A DNA stretch of 64,000 nucleotides from contig QANT01002131.1 of NCBI GenBank assembly GCA_003254885.1, forward strand, positions 61,770 to 125,769, read 5' to 3'. A program made the position numbers and the translations under genes. This document shows, one piece after another, positions 23,801 to 37,400 of this stretch. The notes beneath the pieces were generated by a model. It saw only the letters and a program-made list of their open reading frames with translations. It searched no databases and was not told where the DNA came from. Within the stretch, counting starts at the first letter, position 1. The number at the start of each line of letters is the position of its first letter. The stretch is from Purshia tridentata. Taxonomy: Eukaryota; Streptophyta; Magnoliopsida; Rosales; Rosaceae.

Positions 23801-26196
23801 GCAAAATCAAGTTACTCTCTATTAGACTATTACAGGAAATGATACAAAATAAGTGCTTTGTCAAAAACAAATATTGGCAATTCTTTGTTTGTATTGATCA
23901 GTTATAGTGTTGATGCTTAAATGGATCCACTGACTTGGTATTGCTTCAAATGTTGTATCAGGAATGGCTTTTTAAATGTCTAATTCAAAAAGAGTTGTTC
24001 TGCTATCTCACAACATTTCATGCTTAGTTGTGAATTTTTCTTTTATGTAGTGAACTCAATGATACTATTGTCGAAGCTCAACTACGGACAAGACAAGTTC
24101 CTCCTTTACTTCCAATCAAAGTAGCAGTTGATCATTATTCGCAATCCAATAACCGATTGCTTATACTGGTATGCTCTGTATGTTCTTTTCAACCAATAGC
24201 AGTTGAATTTTAGCGATTGGAATGTAAGTATGATTTTCATGGCATATGAATATGTATATACTTCAGACTTTTTAGTGCATGATCGTTCTTGGAGCATACT
24301 TAGCATTCTATCTTGTTTTATTCACTTAGCATTCTATCTGTACGAGAATCTTTTCGGTTTCCTACTCTAGGCCTATGAAACTCTAATTTAAAATGGCCAT
24401 AGCAATTTAAGATTTGAAATGCTGGAGGAAGGGGTTTTTAGGCCCTAATTTAATATAGAAAAACATATACTTTAGAATGATCTTCATCATCTTCATTGTT
24501 ACCTGTTTTTCCATTACAGGGATTCAATGCCACCTTAACTGAACCAAAGGATGCCCTTGGGAGAAGGGGTGGTCAAATTAGAGAAATGGAACTTAAATTG
24601 CACCCAGATCTCAAGGAACCCTTGAAAAAGCTGTGTGATGATTCAAAGACAACGATTGTAGTCCTCAGTGGAAGTGACAGAAGCGTCTTGGACAATGTAC
24701 CCTTTCTTCAGTAATGCTTTATTTCTTGCCCCTTGCATGTTGTGGTTTTAGACTAACAACTTCATCTACAGAACTTCGGTGAATACAACATGTGGTTGGC
24801 AGCAGAAAATGGGATGTTCTTACGTCTTACAATGGGAGAATGGATGACAACAATGCCAGAAAATTTAAATATGGATTGGGTTGATAGCGTAAAGGTTCAT
24901 ATAGCATTTATATGACAATTCATTATCTTCTGGATGAATTAATTTATACATGAACTTTCTGACTTATTTTCATGATTGCAGCATGTTTTTGAGTATTTTA
25001 CGGAGAGAACACCCCGGTCCCATTTTGAGCTTCGTGAAACTTCACTTGTATGGAACTACAAGTATGCAGGTACCAGAAAATAAAAGTCACCGTCTTTCTT
25101 CTTATTATAGTCTTTTCGTTTGGAATTATATATTAATTTCATCTTTTGTCAAACTATGTCTATAATATTAGATGTTGAGTTTGGAAGACTCCAAGCAAGG
25201 GATCTGCTGCAGCATTTGTGGACAGGCCCAATCTCGAATGCATCTGTTGATGTCGTCCAAGGTGGTCGATCTGTGGAGGTCCGAGCAGTTGGTGTTACAA
25301 AGGTACATGCCCTTGTCAGATTTTGGATCTATTGTAGTAACCTACTTGTCCTGTTTATTTTTCTCTTTTCTGTTTCCATGTATTTGCAGGGTGCAGCTAT
25401 TGATCGTATCTTAGGAGAAATAGTTCATAACAAAGGCATGAAGGCACCAATTGATTATGTCCTTTGTATTGGGCACTTTCTGCCAAAGGTTTGTTTCTCG
25501 TTGAATTATTAACCTAAGCCACATAATCTTTCAAGGTGCAGCTTTTGAACATTTGCATTCCTACTGCAAAAGTTATAACTTCAGAAGTAGCTTGTTAACA
25601 CTCGTAGAGCGCATGCAGTAATTAGCAGGGTGGATTTTATTCTTTGCTCCAAAAGCTATGATATTAGGAAGCAATTCTGCATATTTTAGCTCAATATGCA
25701 TATTTCTGACGTTGATCAGTTCATTATTATCACACACACACAGAAATACATGTTGTAGTCCTTGACTCTTGAGCTTGATGATGGGTATATGAAATCATGC
25801 ACATAGGATGAAGATGTCTACACATTTTTTGAACCGGAGCTTCCTCCCGAGGCACCACCTATACCTAGACCTACAATACCGAATCCTGTGATGACATCTG
25901 TGCCAAAGATTTCAACAAGTAGAAGTAGCTCAAAGTCATCTCGCCTTAAGAAACAACGGTCCATGTCAACTATAGAAAAGAGAGCTAATAGTCATGGAAT
26001 TGGGAATTCCTGGAGGTCAGCACTAATACGTGATAGAATGTCTCTCCATGAGGGTTCTTCTGTGCTTGACCTCAAGGGTGACAATTACTTCTCTTGTGCT
26101 GTTGGACGAAAGCGATCAAGTGCACGATATCTCCTTGGATCATCAAACGACATTGTTACTCTCTTAAAACAGCTGGCTCAAGTTGGTTCCTCGTGA
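17873..26196 (+). CDS. TPS1: Trehalose-6-phosphate synthase, class I (TPS1 type)
   Basis: Makes trehalose 6-phosphate from UDP-glucose and glucose 6-phosphate, a sugar-status signal. Seventeen coding exons: 17873-18251, 18459-18556, 18746-19134, 19665-19779, 19886-19987, 20616-20766, 21072-21160, 21352-21400, 22221-22321, 23180-23367, 24051-24168, 24520-24696, 24772-24894, 24982-25069, 25172-25302, 25390-25488 and 25807-26196. They join in frame to about 928 residues, close to Arabidopsis TPS1 (942). Exon number is typical of class I genes; class II genes have far fewer. The start MPGNKYN matches TPS1, and an N-terminal basic segment ([12 protein letters not shown]) matches the regulatory extension. 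The glycosyltransferase-20 domain runs from [11 protein letters not shown] through [19 protein letters not shown] and DRLDMIKG. The C-terminal phosphatase-like domain has GFNATLTEP where active phosphatases have a DxDGT motif, so it should be catalytically dead, as known for TPS1. One exon boundary (near 23180) is uncertain by a base. Confidence 0.97.
20301..20325. repeat. CT microsatellite in TPS intron 5
   Basis: Run of CT dinucleotides within the intron between 19988 and 20615. Confidence 0.85.
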
Positions 26197-27261
26197 ACTT
26201 TATTATCTAAGCCTAATTCAAATGCTGCTCAAGCATTGAGATCTGGATATCATGCTACTGCTGTGACATTGGTTGCAACATTTCTTTCACAAGTACATAC
26301 AATTCAGATTCGACTTGCTAGATTGGTTTCTGTTCTGTAGCTAGGACAAAACAAACAATTGCACATAATATTCTTCATTAAATTTGAACAAGTCCAAAGG
26401 AAGAAAGAAAACAAAGAAAGAATTGGTATAGGTCTCATCTTGTTAATCCAAATTTTGCAACTATATATGCTTATTGTTGATTACATTAGTTTTTTCCATT
26501 GTATAAATCACTGAGGTGTGAGCCAAGTAACCAAGTGATTAAAGCAGTGAGCCAAATTCTGGTATAAGGACCACGGAATCCCATAGTTGACTGGAGCAGC
26601 CCACCATTTGAAATTCTTGAAATGGACTCATGCATGCAAATTTTGACAATCTTTCATATACTTATACATAGATTGATAGATATATAGGGGAGGGGCCAAA
26701 AATAGTGAAATCAAAAGCTACATATGATCGAAACTTGGAGAAAAAGATTAAAGGCAAATTGAGTGGTGGCAAGAAGAAACGTGATGCAAGGGATCACTAG
26801 TAGTAGTGATGTCAGATGTGAGGAACAATACTACTTTAACAATCAATCAATCCTTGTGATATAATATTAGATGGGGTTTTGGTTTCAACCTAATTTCTTG
26901 ATCCCTTTGAACCATATTCAAGAGGGCTTCTGTTAGTCACAAAATTATAAAATTTGTGGTTTAATTATTTCGAATGAGGACAAGTTAAGGGTTCGATTTT
27001 TTTATTAAAAAACTAAAAAAATTGACTAAAGTGAATATCTTGTAGGAATGTGCTTGTATAATACTGGAATGGTATGAGGAAGGGCTGCCAAAGTCCACTG
27101 GCAAGGCATGGGAGAGTAGTTAGTTTGTAATTGGCAATGTGATGGACATGCTAGTAAGCAAAGCATGGGTCAATGAGTATTAGAAGTAGACACATTTTGT
27201 GACCTAAATTGGTGGTCCTTTTAAGCCCACAATTGTATATAGACCTAAGCGTGGGGATGAC

Positions 27262-27295
27262 TTAAGCCCTAAACTCTAAGTCCTAAACCCTAAAC
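27262..27295. repeat. Degenerate interstitial telomere-like motif
   Basis: Four imperfect heptamers in a row (CCCTAAA, CTCTAAG, TCCTAAA, CCCTAAA). The length is far too short for a telomere. It may be a telo-box cluster or a chance array. Confidence 0.5.
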
Positions 27296-28163
27296 ATCCC
27301 ACTTGAAATGCTATTTATTTGAACAAGACATGAAAGAACTTATTCCAAGTATCCCCACTTGATTTCCACTTAAATATCGTGAAAGCTACTCATGGATATG
27401 GACATAATGATTAATGAACGGTTAATAAATGTCCACATTATACAAAAAAGAATATTAAAGTTCCGTAATTGCAGGTGTTTTACTCTTATGTCGTTTTGTC
27501 CATCAAATGATTCACCACTGTTTTCTTTTCTTTATACTCGGGTGGTTAGCCCGTGGACCTTAATATGTGCTTTCGACCCGTATACATAACCCATGAAATA
27601 GAATTCTAACAAAATTTTTGAATTCACAATTTATTTATATATTAAAAAAAAATGATATCCACCTTTTTCAATCTCATAATATATTTTTATGATCGAAATC
27701 GTTTCATCTTTTAGATAATTATATAAAGATCATCTCTGTAAAAAATAAATTAAATCGAAAAATAATTTGATAATATAATCGTTATTAAATAAACTAACGG
27801 TAAATTCAATTGTTACAAAAATCGTTTATTTATTTTATTACAATTACATAACCAAATGACTTTTAATTTGGTTGATTTTTTATAAGAATAATCTTTACAA
27901 TTAAATCTTAAAAATTAATTATTCCGATCATAAATTTACAGTCCATAATGAGAATATCAATGAAGAAGATGGATAGTATTTTGCATAACTCTTGCAAATA
28001 AAACAACATATATAAAGCCCTATTAGCTCTTGTTAGATATCTCTTTAATCACGTAATCTAGCACAAGAAAATGTATCACCGATCACCATTACGTCTGTGA
28101 TTAAAACAACTTTTCTTTCTTTAGAACGATGAGGAGGTGGGGATGGTTTTTTTTTTTTTTTTC

Positions 28164-28164
28164 N
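28164..28164. other. Ambiguous base (N) in a poly(T) tract
   Basis: Single N inside a long T run at about 28147-28174, most likely a sequencing or assembly uncertainty; the tract length may be wrong too. Confidence 0.9.
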
Positions 28165-28800
28165 TTTTTTTTTTCCGAATAATGTTAAGGTTAAGTTAAG
28201 GATTAACTCTTATGTGGGGTCCGTTGGAAGTTGGTTTTGGGGGAGGGAGATCAGATCCTTCTTTTGCGGGACCCATTAATCTCCTCCATGAATTAATTTA
28301 TTTTCTTCCATAATATTCATAAATTCATATTCTACTAGGTGAAGTGAAGCTCACCGAGTGGAGGATATCTTGCCTAAAATGGGGCCGGTGCAGTTTACAG
28401 TCTTCGACTCACTTGGCTTTATTCTTTTCCTGACCTTATTGTTTCCCACATGGATGCTTAAATAGCCTTTTCACTTCACTCTAATTTAATTTCACCTGGA
28501 TTGAATAATCAACTTTACACAAACAAAAACATCAGACCATTCAAATTTACAATCACAAATTTTTGTGCTAGAGAATCAAAATGTGACAAAAATAACAACA
28601 AAAGATTTATATATTCTTATAGAAAAAGAGAATCTCAAAGAAAAACTTTAAAACAAAAAAGTGGTTGCCATACTTGTAACGAAAACTTGTAAACGGATTC
28701 GATTATGTTAAAGTTATTGAAACTAGAAAGATTTGTTTTTATTGATTCAGATAGTTTGATAAACAAAAAAACTTGTTTTTGTTTTCCCTTTATGTTTACT

Positions 28801-28850
28801 AATTATCTATGTGGTTGTTTTTTTTGGCCAAGAAAATTATCTATGTGGTT
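28801..28850 (-). mobile_element. Mini-insertion: TTGGCCAAAA core with poly(A), 16-bp target duplication
   Basis: AATTATCTATGTGGTT at 28801-28816 is repeated exactly at 28835-28850. The 18 bp between (28817-28834), read on the minus strand, is TTCTTGGCC followed by an A run. This fits a retroposition event with almost no cargo. It belongs with the elements at 3096, 28886, 40240, 62095 and 63495. Confidence 0.7.
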
Positions 28851-28885
28851 AATATTTGTTATTTTCTTTTGTTTAACGGTGCGAC

Positions 28886-28928
28886 TTGAGAGGGAGATAC
28901 CGGCCAAAAAAAACATTGAGAGAGAGAT
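28886..28928 (+). mobile_element. Mini-insertion: CCGGCCAAAA core with poly(A), 13-bp target duplication
   Basis: TTGAGAGGGAGAT at 28886-28898 returns as TTGAGAGAGAGAT at 28916-28928, one mismatch. Between them is ACCGGCC plus an A8 run. It sits 35 bp from the previous element and on the opposite strand. The purine-rich repeats make this the weakest of the six. Confidence 0.5.
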
Positions 28929-29249
28929 GAGTACGTTACATCCTTATTAAAAGATTCGAAGTCAACAAAAAAAAGAAGAAGGAAAAACTAGTCAATGAGT
29001 CCAGTATAAAGTAAAATTCCGCAGTTGTCGAGTGCCACTAGGAAACGTATCATTTTCTCACAGATACCACAAAGGCACCAATCACACCATGTATTTAGGT
29101 CCCTACTCTACAAATGAGGGACCGTTTTGATACATTGAGATAAGAATTTGATTTAGATTCTCTAAACTTTTACATAAGCACCCCCAATAGATTATATATA
29201 TGATCATCAGTTCAAGATTGTATATGCACTATAATCATCATCAACACCA

Positions 29250-30425
29250 ATGAAGACATTTTTCATCAGCATCTCCCTCCTTTTGTTTCCCCTCTTAGCC
29301 TCATGTGCAGACCAGGTTGATATTCTTCTGGCTATGAATATCTTTTAAATTCTGTTTCATTTTATGTATCATTTTATAAATGACGCCTATATGTTCCACA
29401 GGTGTACATAGTATACTTTGGAGAACACAGTGGAGAAAAAGCACTGCATGAAATTGAAGACACCCATCACTCATATTTGTTCTCTGTGAAAGAGACAGAG
29501 GATGAAGCCAGAGCTTCTCTGCTTTACAGTTACAAGCACAGCATCAATGGCTTTGCAGCAGTGCTCACCTCAGATGAAGCTTCCAAGTTATCTGGTAATT
29601 ACCCTATTAACCCATCATCACATTCAGGCTTTGCTTAATTAAAAACTCTTCTTCTTCTTCTTCTCTGTCTCTAATACTGCAGAGAATTAATGGTGACTGC
29701 AGAATTGGAAGAAGTTGTATCAGTGTGGCCAAGCCATCCAAGAAAGTACTCTATGCACACCACAAGGTCATGGGAGTTTGTAGGCATAGCGGAAGAGGAA
29801 GATGAACATTGGATAAACCACAAAATGGGAGGAGACTTCTTATCCAAAGCCAGATTTGGCAAGGACATCATAGTTGGCCTCCTGGATAGTGGTAACTATA
29901 TAATAACACACCAATTTTACTAATTTAGTGATATAAACAACTTTCATATATGTTCTGTCCAATGACTGTAGCACATGTGAACCCATTCCTACAACATTTC
30001 TGTATCATATATGTGTGTGTGAACGGGTATGATTGAATGCATGTGATGATGTGGTTGGTTTTGTGATATCAGGTGTTTGGCCAGAATCAAAGAGCTTCAG
30101 CGATGAAGGAATGGGACCCATTCCAAAATTATGGAAGGGGATCTGCCAATCTGGAGATGGTTTTAATTCATCCCACTGCAATAGGTGAGCTTGTTTATAG
30201 TTAATTGTTTCCTTCAATATATATATCTAGCTACTTTATTTGATATATATGTACCCATTTTGTTGTTTGGTAAACTGTGCTGGTCTCAGCCTTTTAGGCA
30301 ATCAAAGTTTGGGAATACATGTGAAGTGGTTTAATTCCAGTGTTTGATGGCCAGAGAAATACTAAAAGATGCATGCGTGTGACACACATTAACTTCAACG
30401 ATTTTAGTTCATATGGGGGGACATG

Positions 30426-30487
<62 letters not shown>

Positions 30488-33400
30488 CCTCCCTCTCTCT
30501 GGGGAAAACACTTTTCCTGCCTGCCAGTTTTCTGACTTGGGGATTCAAGCTGAATGATGTTGGCCTTAGGCCTTGGACCCCACCGCTAGAGGACAAAAGA
30601 TGGGTAAAAACATTTGAAAACTGCTTGCATGCACATTAATTAGTAACCAGTAGTACTTACTAATGTCATGGTCAAAAAGCATTATAAAGTTAGCAACCTT
30701 TCAAATATGGCATGTATTGCATGCCTTCCAATCTACATCCTCAGAACATTTACAAGTCACCTTGTATTGCCAAACCAAAGTTGGTTTTGTGTCTAAATTC
30801 CATGAATATATTGACTGCAGAAATTGGTTCTGCAGAAATTTTAGTTTTGGAGGATGTAAATGAAATATGACAAACCTTTGGTACCAAGAAGAGTTGGTGC
30901 ATCATAATTTTGTGGGACAAGTTGACAAGCATTCTAAATGGAATAAAAACACTCTTAGATAGCATCCAATTGGCTTGCATATATTGTCCTGTACACAACA
31001 TGTTGCTTTATTGACGGCTATAATAGCTGTTTGGGATTATTGATGATTGAATTGTAAAGTATTTCTGACCCTGCATATCGATGATCTATGTAGCTTTGTC
31101 CATTTCAATCAAACAAATAAGTAATTTAATTATTTTTGGCTGCTTTTCGTTTCCATCTTGTGAACTCTTTTAGCGTTATTCTGGTGCCCAGTACCCCATG
31201 CATCTGGACTCGGTCTATACCCATTATTTTTTTTCAAATTCATATTCTACTCTCTTGTTGTCTTCTTAGCCAATAAAAGGGATTCGAAAATGACCCAAAA
31301 CCAATGGACCCCAATTTCCAATTATTAGACTTACCTCTGATCAATAGCCTATGCACACTTCTCAATTATTTTTCTTTCTTTTCAGCGAATAGTTGAGGGT
31401 TTCAAGTTAATGAGGCCCATTATGTGGTGCGTTCACGTGTTTTCTATTACATGTATCCCAAGCCCATGAAGAATATCCTCATTTGAGCCTAGTTAGAGTT
31501 AGACATAGACTAGTACCAAACAATGTGTGCACACATGTACGTATATGACTTGTAGGCCAGTAGCAAAACTCATTGATCCAATTATTTCTAACAGTGTAAC
31601 TAATGTGACTGTTATCACTAATTCCTGAATAGGACATACCCCATAAAAGAATTTCTCCACTGCTATAAATTTGTACACGATGGCTTATCTTTTGCAGGAA
31701 GCTGATTGGAGCTCGCTACTACCTCAAAGGTTTTGAGCGTAGCTACGGCCCTCTAAATGCCTTCGAGCACGATTCTCGATCGCCCCGTGACATGGATGGT
31801 CACGGGACACACACAACATCAATCGTCGCTGGTCGAGTGGTTTCCAATGTCTCGGCCATCGGCGGATTTGCCCGAGGCACTGCCTCAGGAGGTGCACCGT
31901 TGGCGCGCATTGCGGTGTACAAAGCATGCTGGGCGGTACCAGGAGTGTCCAAGGCTGATGGAAACACATGCTTCGAGGAAGACATGTTTGCAGCCATTGA
32001 TGATGCCATAGCGGACGGTGTAGATGTGCTGAGCATATCGATTGGGACTACTCAACCTGTCAATTACACCGAGGATGGTATTGCTATTGCAGCATTGCAT
32101 GCCACTAAGAAAAACATTGTGGTGGCATGTAGTGCCGGGAACTCAGGCCCTGCCCCAGGTACTCTATCAAACCCAGCTCCATGGATCATCACTGTTGGTG
32201 CAAGCAGCCTCGACCGAGCATTTGTCGCACCTGTTGTGCTTGGAAATGGCATCAAAATTAAGGTAAAACACTGCAACTTAGAAAGCATTTTGTTAACATT
32301 TCTAATAGTGTTTGCCACTTAGACAGTGTATATTTATTGAGCACATAGTTGACCGCTTCTCCAATACTGGTGAAACTAACATGTATTGAAGAGACTTTTC
32401 AATAAAGAGGGTGCAAATAGTTCAATAGTGTTAGGGTCAACTAAACTTTTTTATCGGACTTTTCAATACACATGTGAATATCTTTGTTAGAAATAAATTT
32501 GGTAACTTTACCTCTTGTCCTGCTTTTTGAAAGCATAATTTAGAAACAGAACAAAAGGGTGATTCTAAAATGCTTGTTCAAAAAAAGTCCATGAAGACTT
32601 TATTTTTGATCTTTAATTCTGTGTCTTGGTTAATTATTCTTTCCGTTTGAATGAACATCAGGGACAAACAGTGACACCAGGCAAGCTGGAAAAGAATAAG
32701 ATGTACCCATTAGTATATGCTGCTGATGTTGTTAACCCTGGTCTACTGAAAAATATGACAGCGTAAAATAATTTTCTCTTATCATTCAATCCCTATTTCT
32801 TGTGAGATCTCTTTGATAGTTACCATGGTTTTAGTTAATGACTACCAAAACTCAATGTGTGGCATGCAGACAATGCCTTCCAGGCTCTCTTTCACCTGAC
32901 AAGGTTAAGGGAAAGATAGTGTTGTGCATGAGAGGTACTGGGATGAGAGTTGAAAAAGGCATGGAAGTGAAAAGGGCAGGGGGTGCTGGTTTTATCTTAG
33001 GAAACAGTAAATCAAATGGGGATGAAATTGCATGTGATCCTCATGTTCTTCCTGCCACTGCAGTGCCTTATAGTGATGCGAATAGAATTCTTGAATACAT
33101 CAACTCTACCAAAAATCCAACAGCAACAATTATGCCAGCAAGGACAGTGTTACATACAAAGCCAGCTCCATTCATGGCTGCATTCACTAGTAGAGGCCCA
33201 AATGTCATTGAACCTAGCATTCTCAAGGTAAATTTAGCGACTCCTTTTTTATTGATATATGGCCTTATTCTAATAATTAGGTAATGTTTTCTTGTCAGTT
33301 ATTTGACATGTTATATTGTCAAATTGTCAATCGATTTCCCCTAATATCTACTTATATGTAAGTCTAGGTATCTAATGGCTTTGAAACTTAACCCCTCTTT

Positions 33401-34433
33401 CCTTCACCATGGCAGCCAGATATCACAGCTCCAGGATTGAATATATTGGCAGCATGGAGCGAGGCTGATCCTCCTTCCAAATTGTCTATGGATCAGCGAG
33501 TGGCTCAGTATAATTTCGACTCTGGAACTTCAATGGCATGCCCTCATGTTGCTGCTGCAGCTGCACTTCTTAAAGCCATCCACCCTACTTGGAGTAGTGC
33601 TGCCATAAGATCTGCTCTCATGACCACAGGTAAGTAGTAAAACATTTACATTTTGTTGTATTGTTAGACAAACCAGTTCCTTTAATTAAGTGTCCCGCAT
33701 CCAAGTATTTGGTGCCAATAAAATTGACAGCTTGTGTGTGCTATATGATGAGTTCTAATCACTTAGTAGCCCATTGAACATGAAAATTAATGTATCATCA
33801 ACAGGAGGTGACCATGGATTTTCATGACCAATTTGGAACAAGAGATCAGAACTGCCTATGATTATCACAGTTTAATTAAAATTGATTTTCATTGCAGCTG
33901 GAATAAGAAACAACATGGATATGCCATTGAATGATGAATCAGGCAATGCTGCCACTCCCTTTGCATATGGGTCTGGCCACTTCCGGCCCACGAAGGCTAC
34001 AGACCCTGGCCTTGTGTACGATGCTTCATATAAAGACTATGTTCTATACTTTTGCAGTATAGGAATCAAGAATTTCGACCCAAAAGTCAAGTGTCCAACA
34101 TCGCCACCTACAGCAATCAACCTCAACTATCCTTCCATTGCAATCTCAAAACTCAATGACACCATCACCATTAAGAGGACAGTCACAAATGTTGGTGACA
34201 GCAAAAGCATTTACTTCTTCACCTCCAAACCACCTTTGGGAATCTCAGTCAAGGCCTCCCCAAGCTTACTGTTCTTTGATCATGTTGGCCAGAAGAAGAG
34301 CTTCACAATAACAGTTAAAGCTAGAACAGGGATGCTTAGCAAGCATTTAAAAGATGAGTATGTCTTTGGTTGGTACACATGGACTGATGGACCCCATATT
34401 GTAAGGAGTCCCATTGCGGTGTCTTTAGCATAG
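29250..34433 (+). CDS. Subtilisin-like serine protease, SBT5.6 type
   Basis: Secreted plant subtilase (peptidase S8). Nine exons: 29250-29315, 29402-29594, 29703-29891, 30073-30184, 31698-32262, 32662-32762, 32870-33227, 33416-33629 and 33898-34433, about 777 residues. Order: signal peptide (1-20), I9 inhibitor propeptide beginning VYIVYFGEH, then the catalytic domain. The triad is visible as Asp148 (LLDSG), His222 (DGHGTHT) and Ser567 (GTSMACPH), with the oxyanion Asn in SAGNSGP. A protease-associated insert lies around KIVLCMRG and a fibronectin-III-like domain at the C terminus, ending RSPIAVSLA. The propeptide and C terminus closely resemble Arabidopsis SBT5.6. Exon 3 must use the downstream of two nearby AG acceptors to stay open. 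Intron 4 is 1.5 kb and holds a long CT repeat. Physiological substrate unknown. Confidence 0.95.
30431..30500. repeat. Long CT microsatellite in subtilase intron 4
   Basis: CT repeat of more than 25 units followed by CCCTCCCTCCCT interruptions. It is the longest simple repeat in the window, likely polymorphic in length. Confidence 0.9.
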
Positions 34434-37400
34434 TAACTCTTCCTGTTACCATATTTCTTTTGGATTTTGATTTTAGTGCAAAATATAGGAGCATAGAAAT
34501 AGAGATAGGGGACTCTTTGTGCATTTGAGTACTTGGGGTTGCAGAAGCAAGGGACTTTGTCATGGAGTCGATCTTAATCCTGTTTCACCCTTTTTAGGAT
34601 CAAAATAATAAATAAACATTTACCATTTGCATCTGAGTGGCTCTCATAATCATCAGCAAGGTTTAAACAACCATTAATGAAAAAAAAATTTCAATTGCGC
34701 ATTAATTTGATTCTGATTTATCAAATTTGTTGAAAAAGGTCTCAAAAATTAGAGAAGACGGTTTGAGGTCCCGAAAGGATTTCCCATACAACAATGATTT
34801 GATCGATGTCTCAGTAATGGTCAGTTGGGTTTGTAGCTAGAAGGGCTCTGGTCAAGATGTCAAATTGGGCAGGAAGGGTCGGCATGGTTGGACATGCTAA
34901 CACTGGCAAGAAGGTACTGTAATTAATATGCATGAGCATGAAAATACTGCTGTTCTTTAGATTAATACTATTAGGACATGAGGTACTATGAAAGACTTAA
35001 TATGAGGTACAAAAAACACCATCAATTAATGAATATTATCATGCCTACCCTTGCCTCTTTCTGTAAATCCATGGAAGAATATCATGGAATCCCTTAAATG
35101 AGGGATCCCTCAATGAAAGAGGCCTGACTAATTCTATATTATAACAAATTAATGTAGCTCAATTAATTTCTTGCAACGATATGATGTGAAGCCATACACA
35201 TTGCACCTCCTGCTAACTTTTTGCGTATACTAAACATTAACTCGACTAATTAATATTTGAAAGATGTATGCATCACATGCAGTTTCGTAGAATATGAGCG
35301 AGACCAGAACATATATCATCTCCATTGTTTTATCTATTACCTCGATCTTCATAATATCTTAATTTGTATATCTGGGTTACTATAACTCTAAGCAAAGAAT
35401 AATATCAATTAATTAATTAATGCTACTCTAGAGTTTAGAGTCTGACTATTACTCATATAATGCCACTTAACATATGAACATACATCAAGTTGATCAGTCA
35501 TTCCAGAACGCGTTCTTATACAATATTCATAACTTAATTTGGCTCTATTATTATACAGTTGAATTGCTTGAATATAATGTTAACAATACCCAAAAGTTTA
35601 TATTTGTATGAGATCAAATTAAGGGAACGAATTAATGTATGAATTTAAAATCACTCATTGCAATAAATAGCTACAATATTGAAACTCTTAGAAACTAATT
35701 AAGCATAGATTACGACTTAATTAATAAAATATCATTTGTCTATTTTGTTTCGTAATAACTTTTTCTTTTCTATAGAATGGACTGAAACTGATCAATCTAT
35801 GCCTGTTTTCATTAAAATAACATTCATTAATTTCAATCTCAATTTGATTCAGAGACGTACAAAACCACATTGATCGATCAATAATCATAGCACCTTAGTT
35901 CACTGGTCGCCGAGTCTTAATGCCATGACACTGACCCTATTCATATCTTCATTCGATCATTCGATCATCATCACAATAACGTTTATATTAAAATATCTGA
36001 CTACCATATCTTATATATATATGGTGATGTATAGCAAAATTGCAAGAGATCGACGTCCCCCTCCAAATTTGAAACTGAATGCTTAGTCGTTTTCACTAAA
36101 AAGAGTTATGTACGTCTATCCAACTAAGGGAAGCCTCAAGCTTTCTCAAGGATGTGGGGCTTCTCTATTGGACCACCCTCCTCCTATCCCTTGTCATGAT
36201 TCATTTTCTTTGTTTGCTTACTTATTCCTCTATTTTTCTTTCTTTTTTTTACTTTTTCTTTTTGGGGCAAAATGGTAATATAATTGTATATAATTCATAT
36301 TGGGCCATTTATATCCAAACATAAAAGATAACTTAATTTGGCGGGTCATATTCTCATGTATACAATATTTTGATTATGTTGTACTTGTACAATAATGTGT
36401 GACTCATATTTATCCATCTATCACTTATATATTATAATATTCTTAGGGAAACTTGGTAAGTACTGTGTATATGGCACAAGATAGTTGTCCCGGCCCCTAA
36501 GTATATAGTTTGATATATGGTTTATCATCACTTCTTTAAAGGTCTTATTTAAGTTGGAACTCATCAATAAATATTGCTCGAAAGTAAAACCCTAGACTCT
36601 TTGTATAATTGTGTAAGGACTTATACATGATCAATTGTTAAATCATATATAAACATTTAACTTAAATGTTGTTCAAATTCAGTTTTTAATTAAATTTGTT
36701 AATTTGATATATACGCTATTGTACTATTTCTTAACGACTAAACATATTGAAATTCAACAGTTATATGACATATTTAGTATGAAAGACAAGAAGGTATGGA
36801 TTTGAAACCTTTCATTTTGATTTCTTCACTTATTATTAATTGTATTATATGCAAAGTATTTGTATACGTATAAAATAAAAATGAATATGATAGAAGATGT
36901 TAACTTCATATACATTAATGGCCTGTTTCTTATAAAAACTCTTCCATTTAAGTCTTTGTTTTTGGGTTGGCTAACAATATTGAATTACGATAGCGTACGG
37001 TTATGAGGAGTTTCAGTCCGGGGTTTAATTGAGTTTGTTTGGTTCCTAAACATCAACATTGAACACAGACTTGCCACTTTAGAAGTCCGAAGATTGCTTC
37101 AGCCAATTATTACACACCAAAACAACGGCCGCAACGTGGCACCCAACCCCAATCATTCACAGACCTCGCGTTTCTGCGGCCGCTGATGATGTCATCCCCC
37201 ACGTGTCTCTCCTCCACTGCTTTGTCGTATTCGAATTCATTCTCTCTTTCCCTCTCTGTCGATTTCTGGATAGAGAAATTAGGTGGACCTCTCCCCCCGT
37301 CCCAGGAGGTGGACCCCACTCTCACGCCAATCATGAGCCGTCGGATGCGCCGAGCAGGATGATCTCTAGCTTTACACCCACGCCTTTCACCCAATCATTA

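Larger units (their letters stand above)
26197..29249. other. Intergenic region between TPS1 and subtilase
   Basis: AT-rich with no recognised gene. It contains telomere-like CCCTAAA motifs near 27262-27295, a long T-tract with one N at 28164, and two short GGCC-poly(A) insertions at 28801-28850 and 28886-28928. Confidence 0.55.

Noticed and set aside
24511-24714. Active trehalose phosphatase domain in TPS1
   Set aside because: The DxDGT phosphatase box reads GFNATLTEP, so the C-terminal domain lacks the catalytic aspartates.
27262-27295. Interstitial telomere from a chromosome fusion
   Set aside because: Only four imperfect heptamers; chance or a telo-box cluster is simpler.
30294-30639. 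ORFs on both strands rich in Arg-Glu or Ser-Leu repeats
   Set aside because: They are translations of the CT microsatellite inside a subtilase intron.
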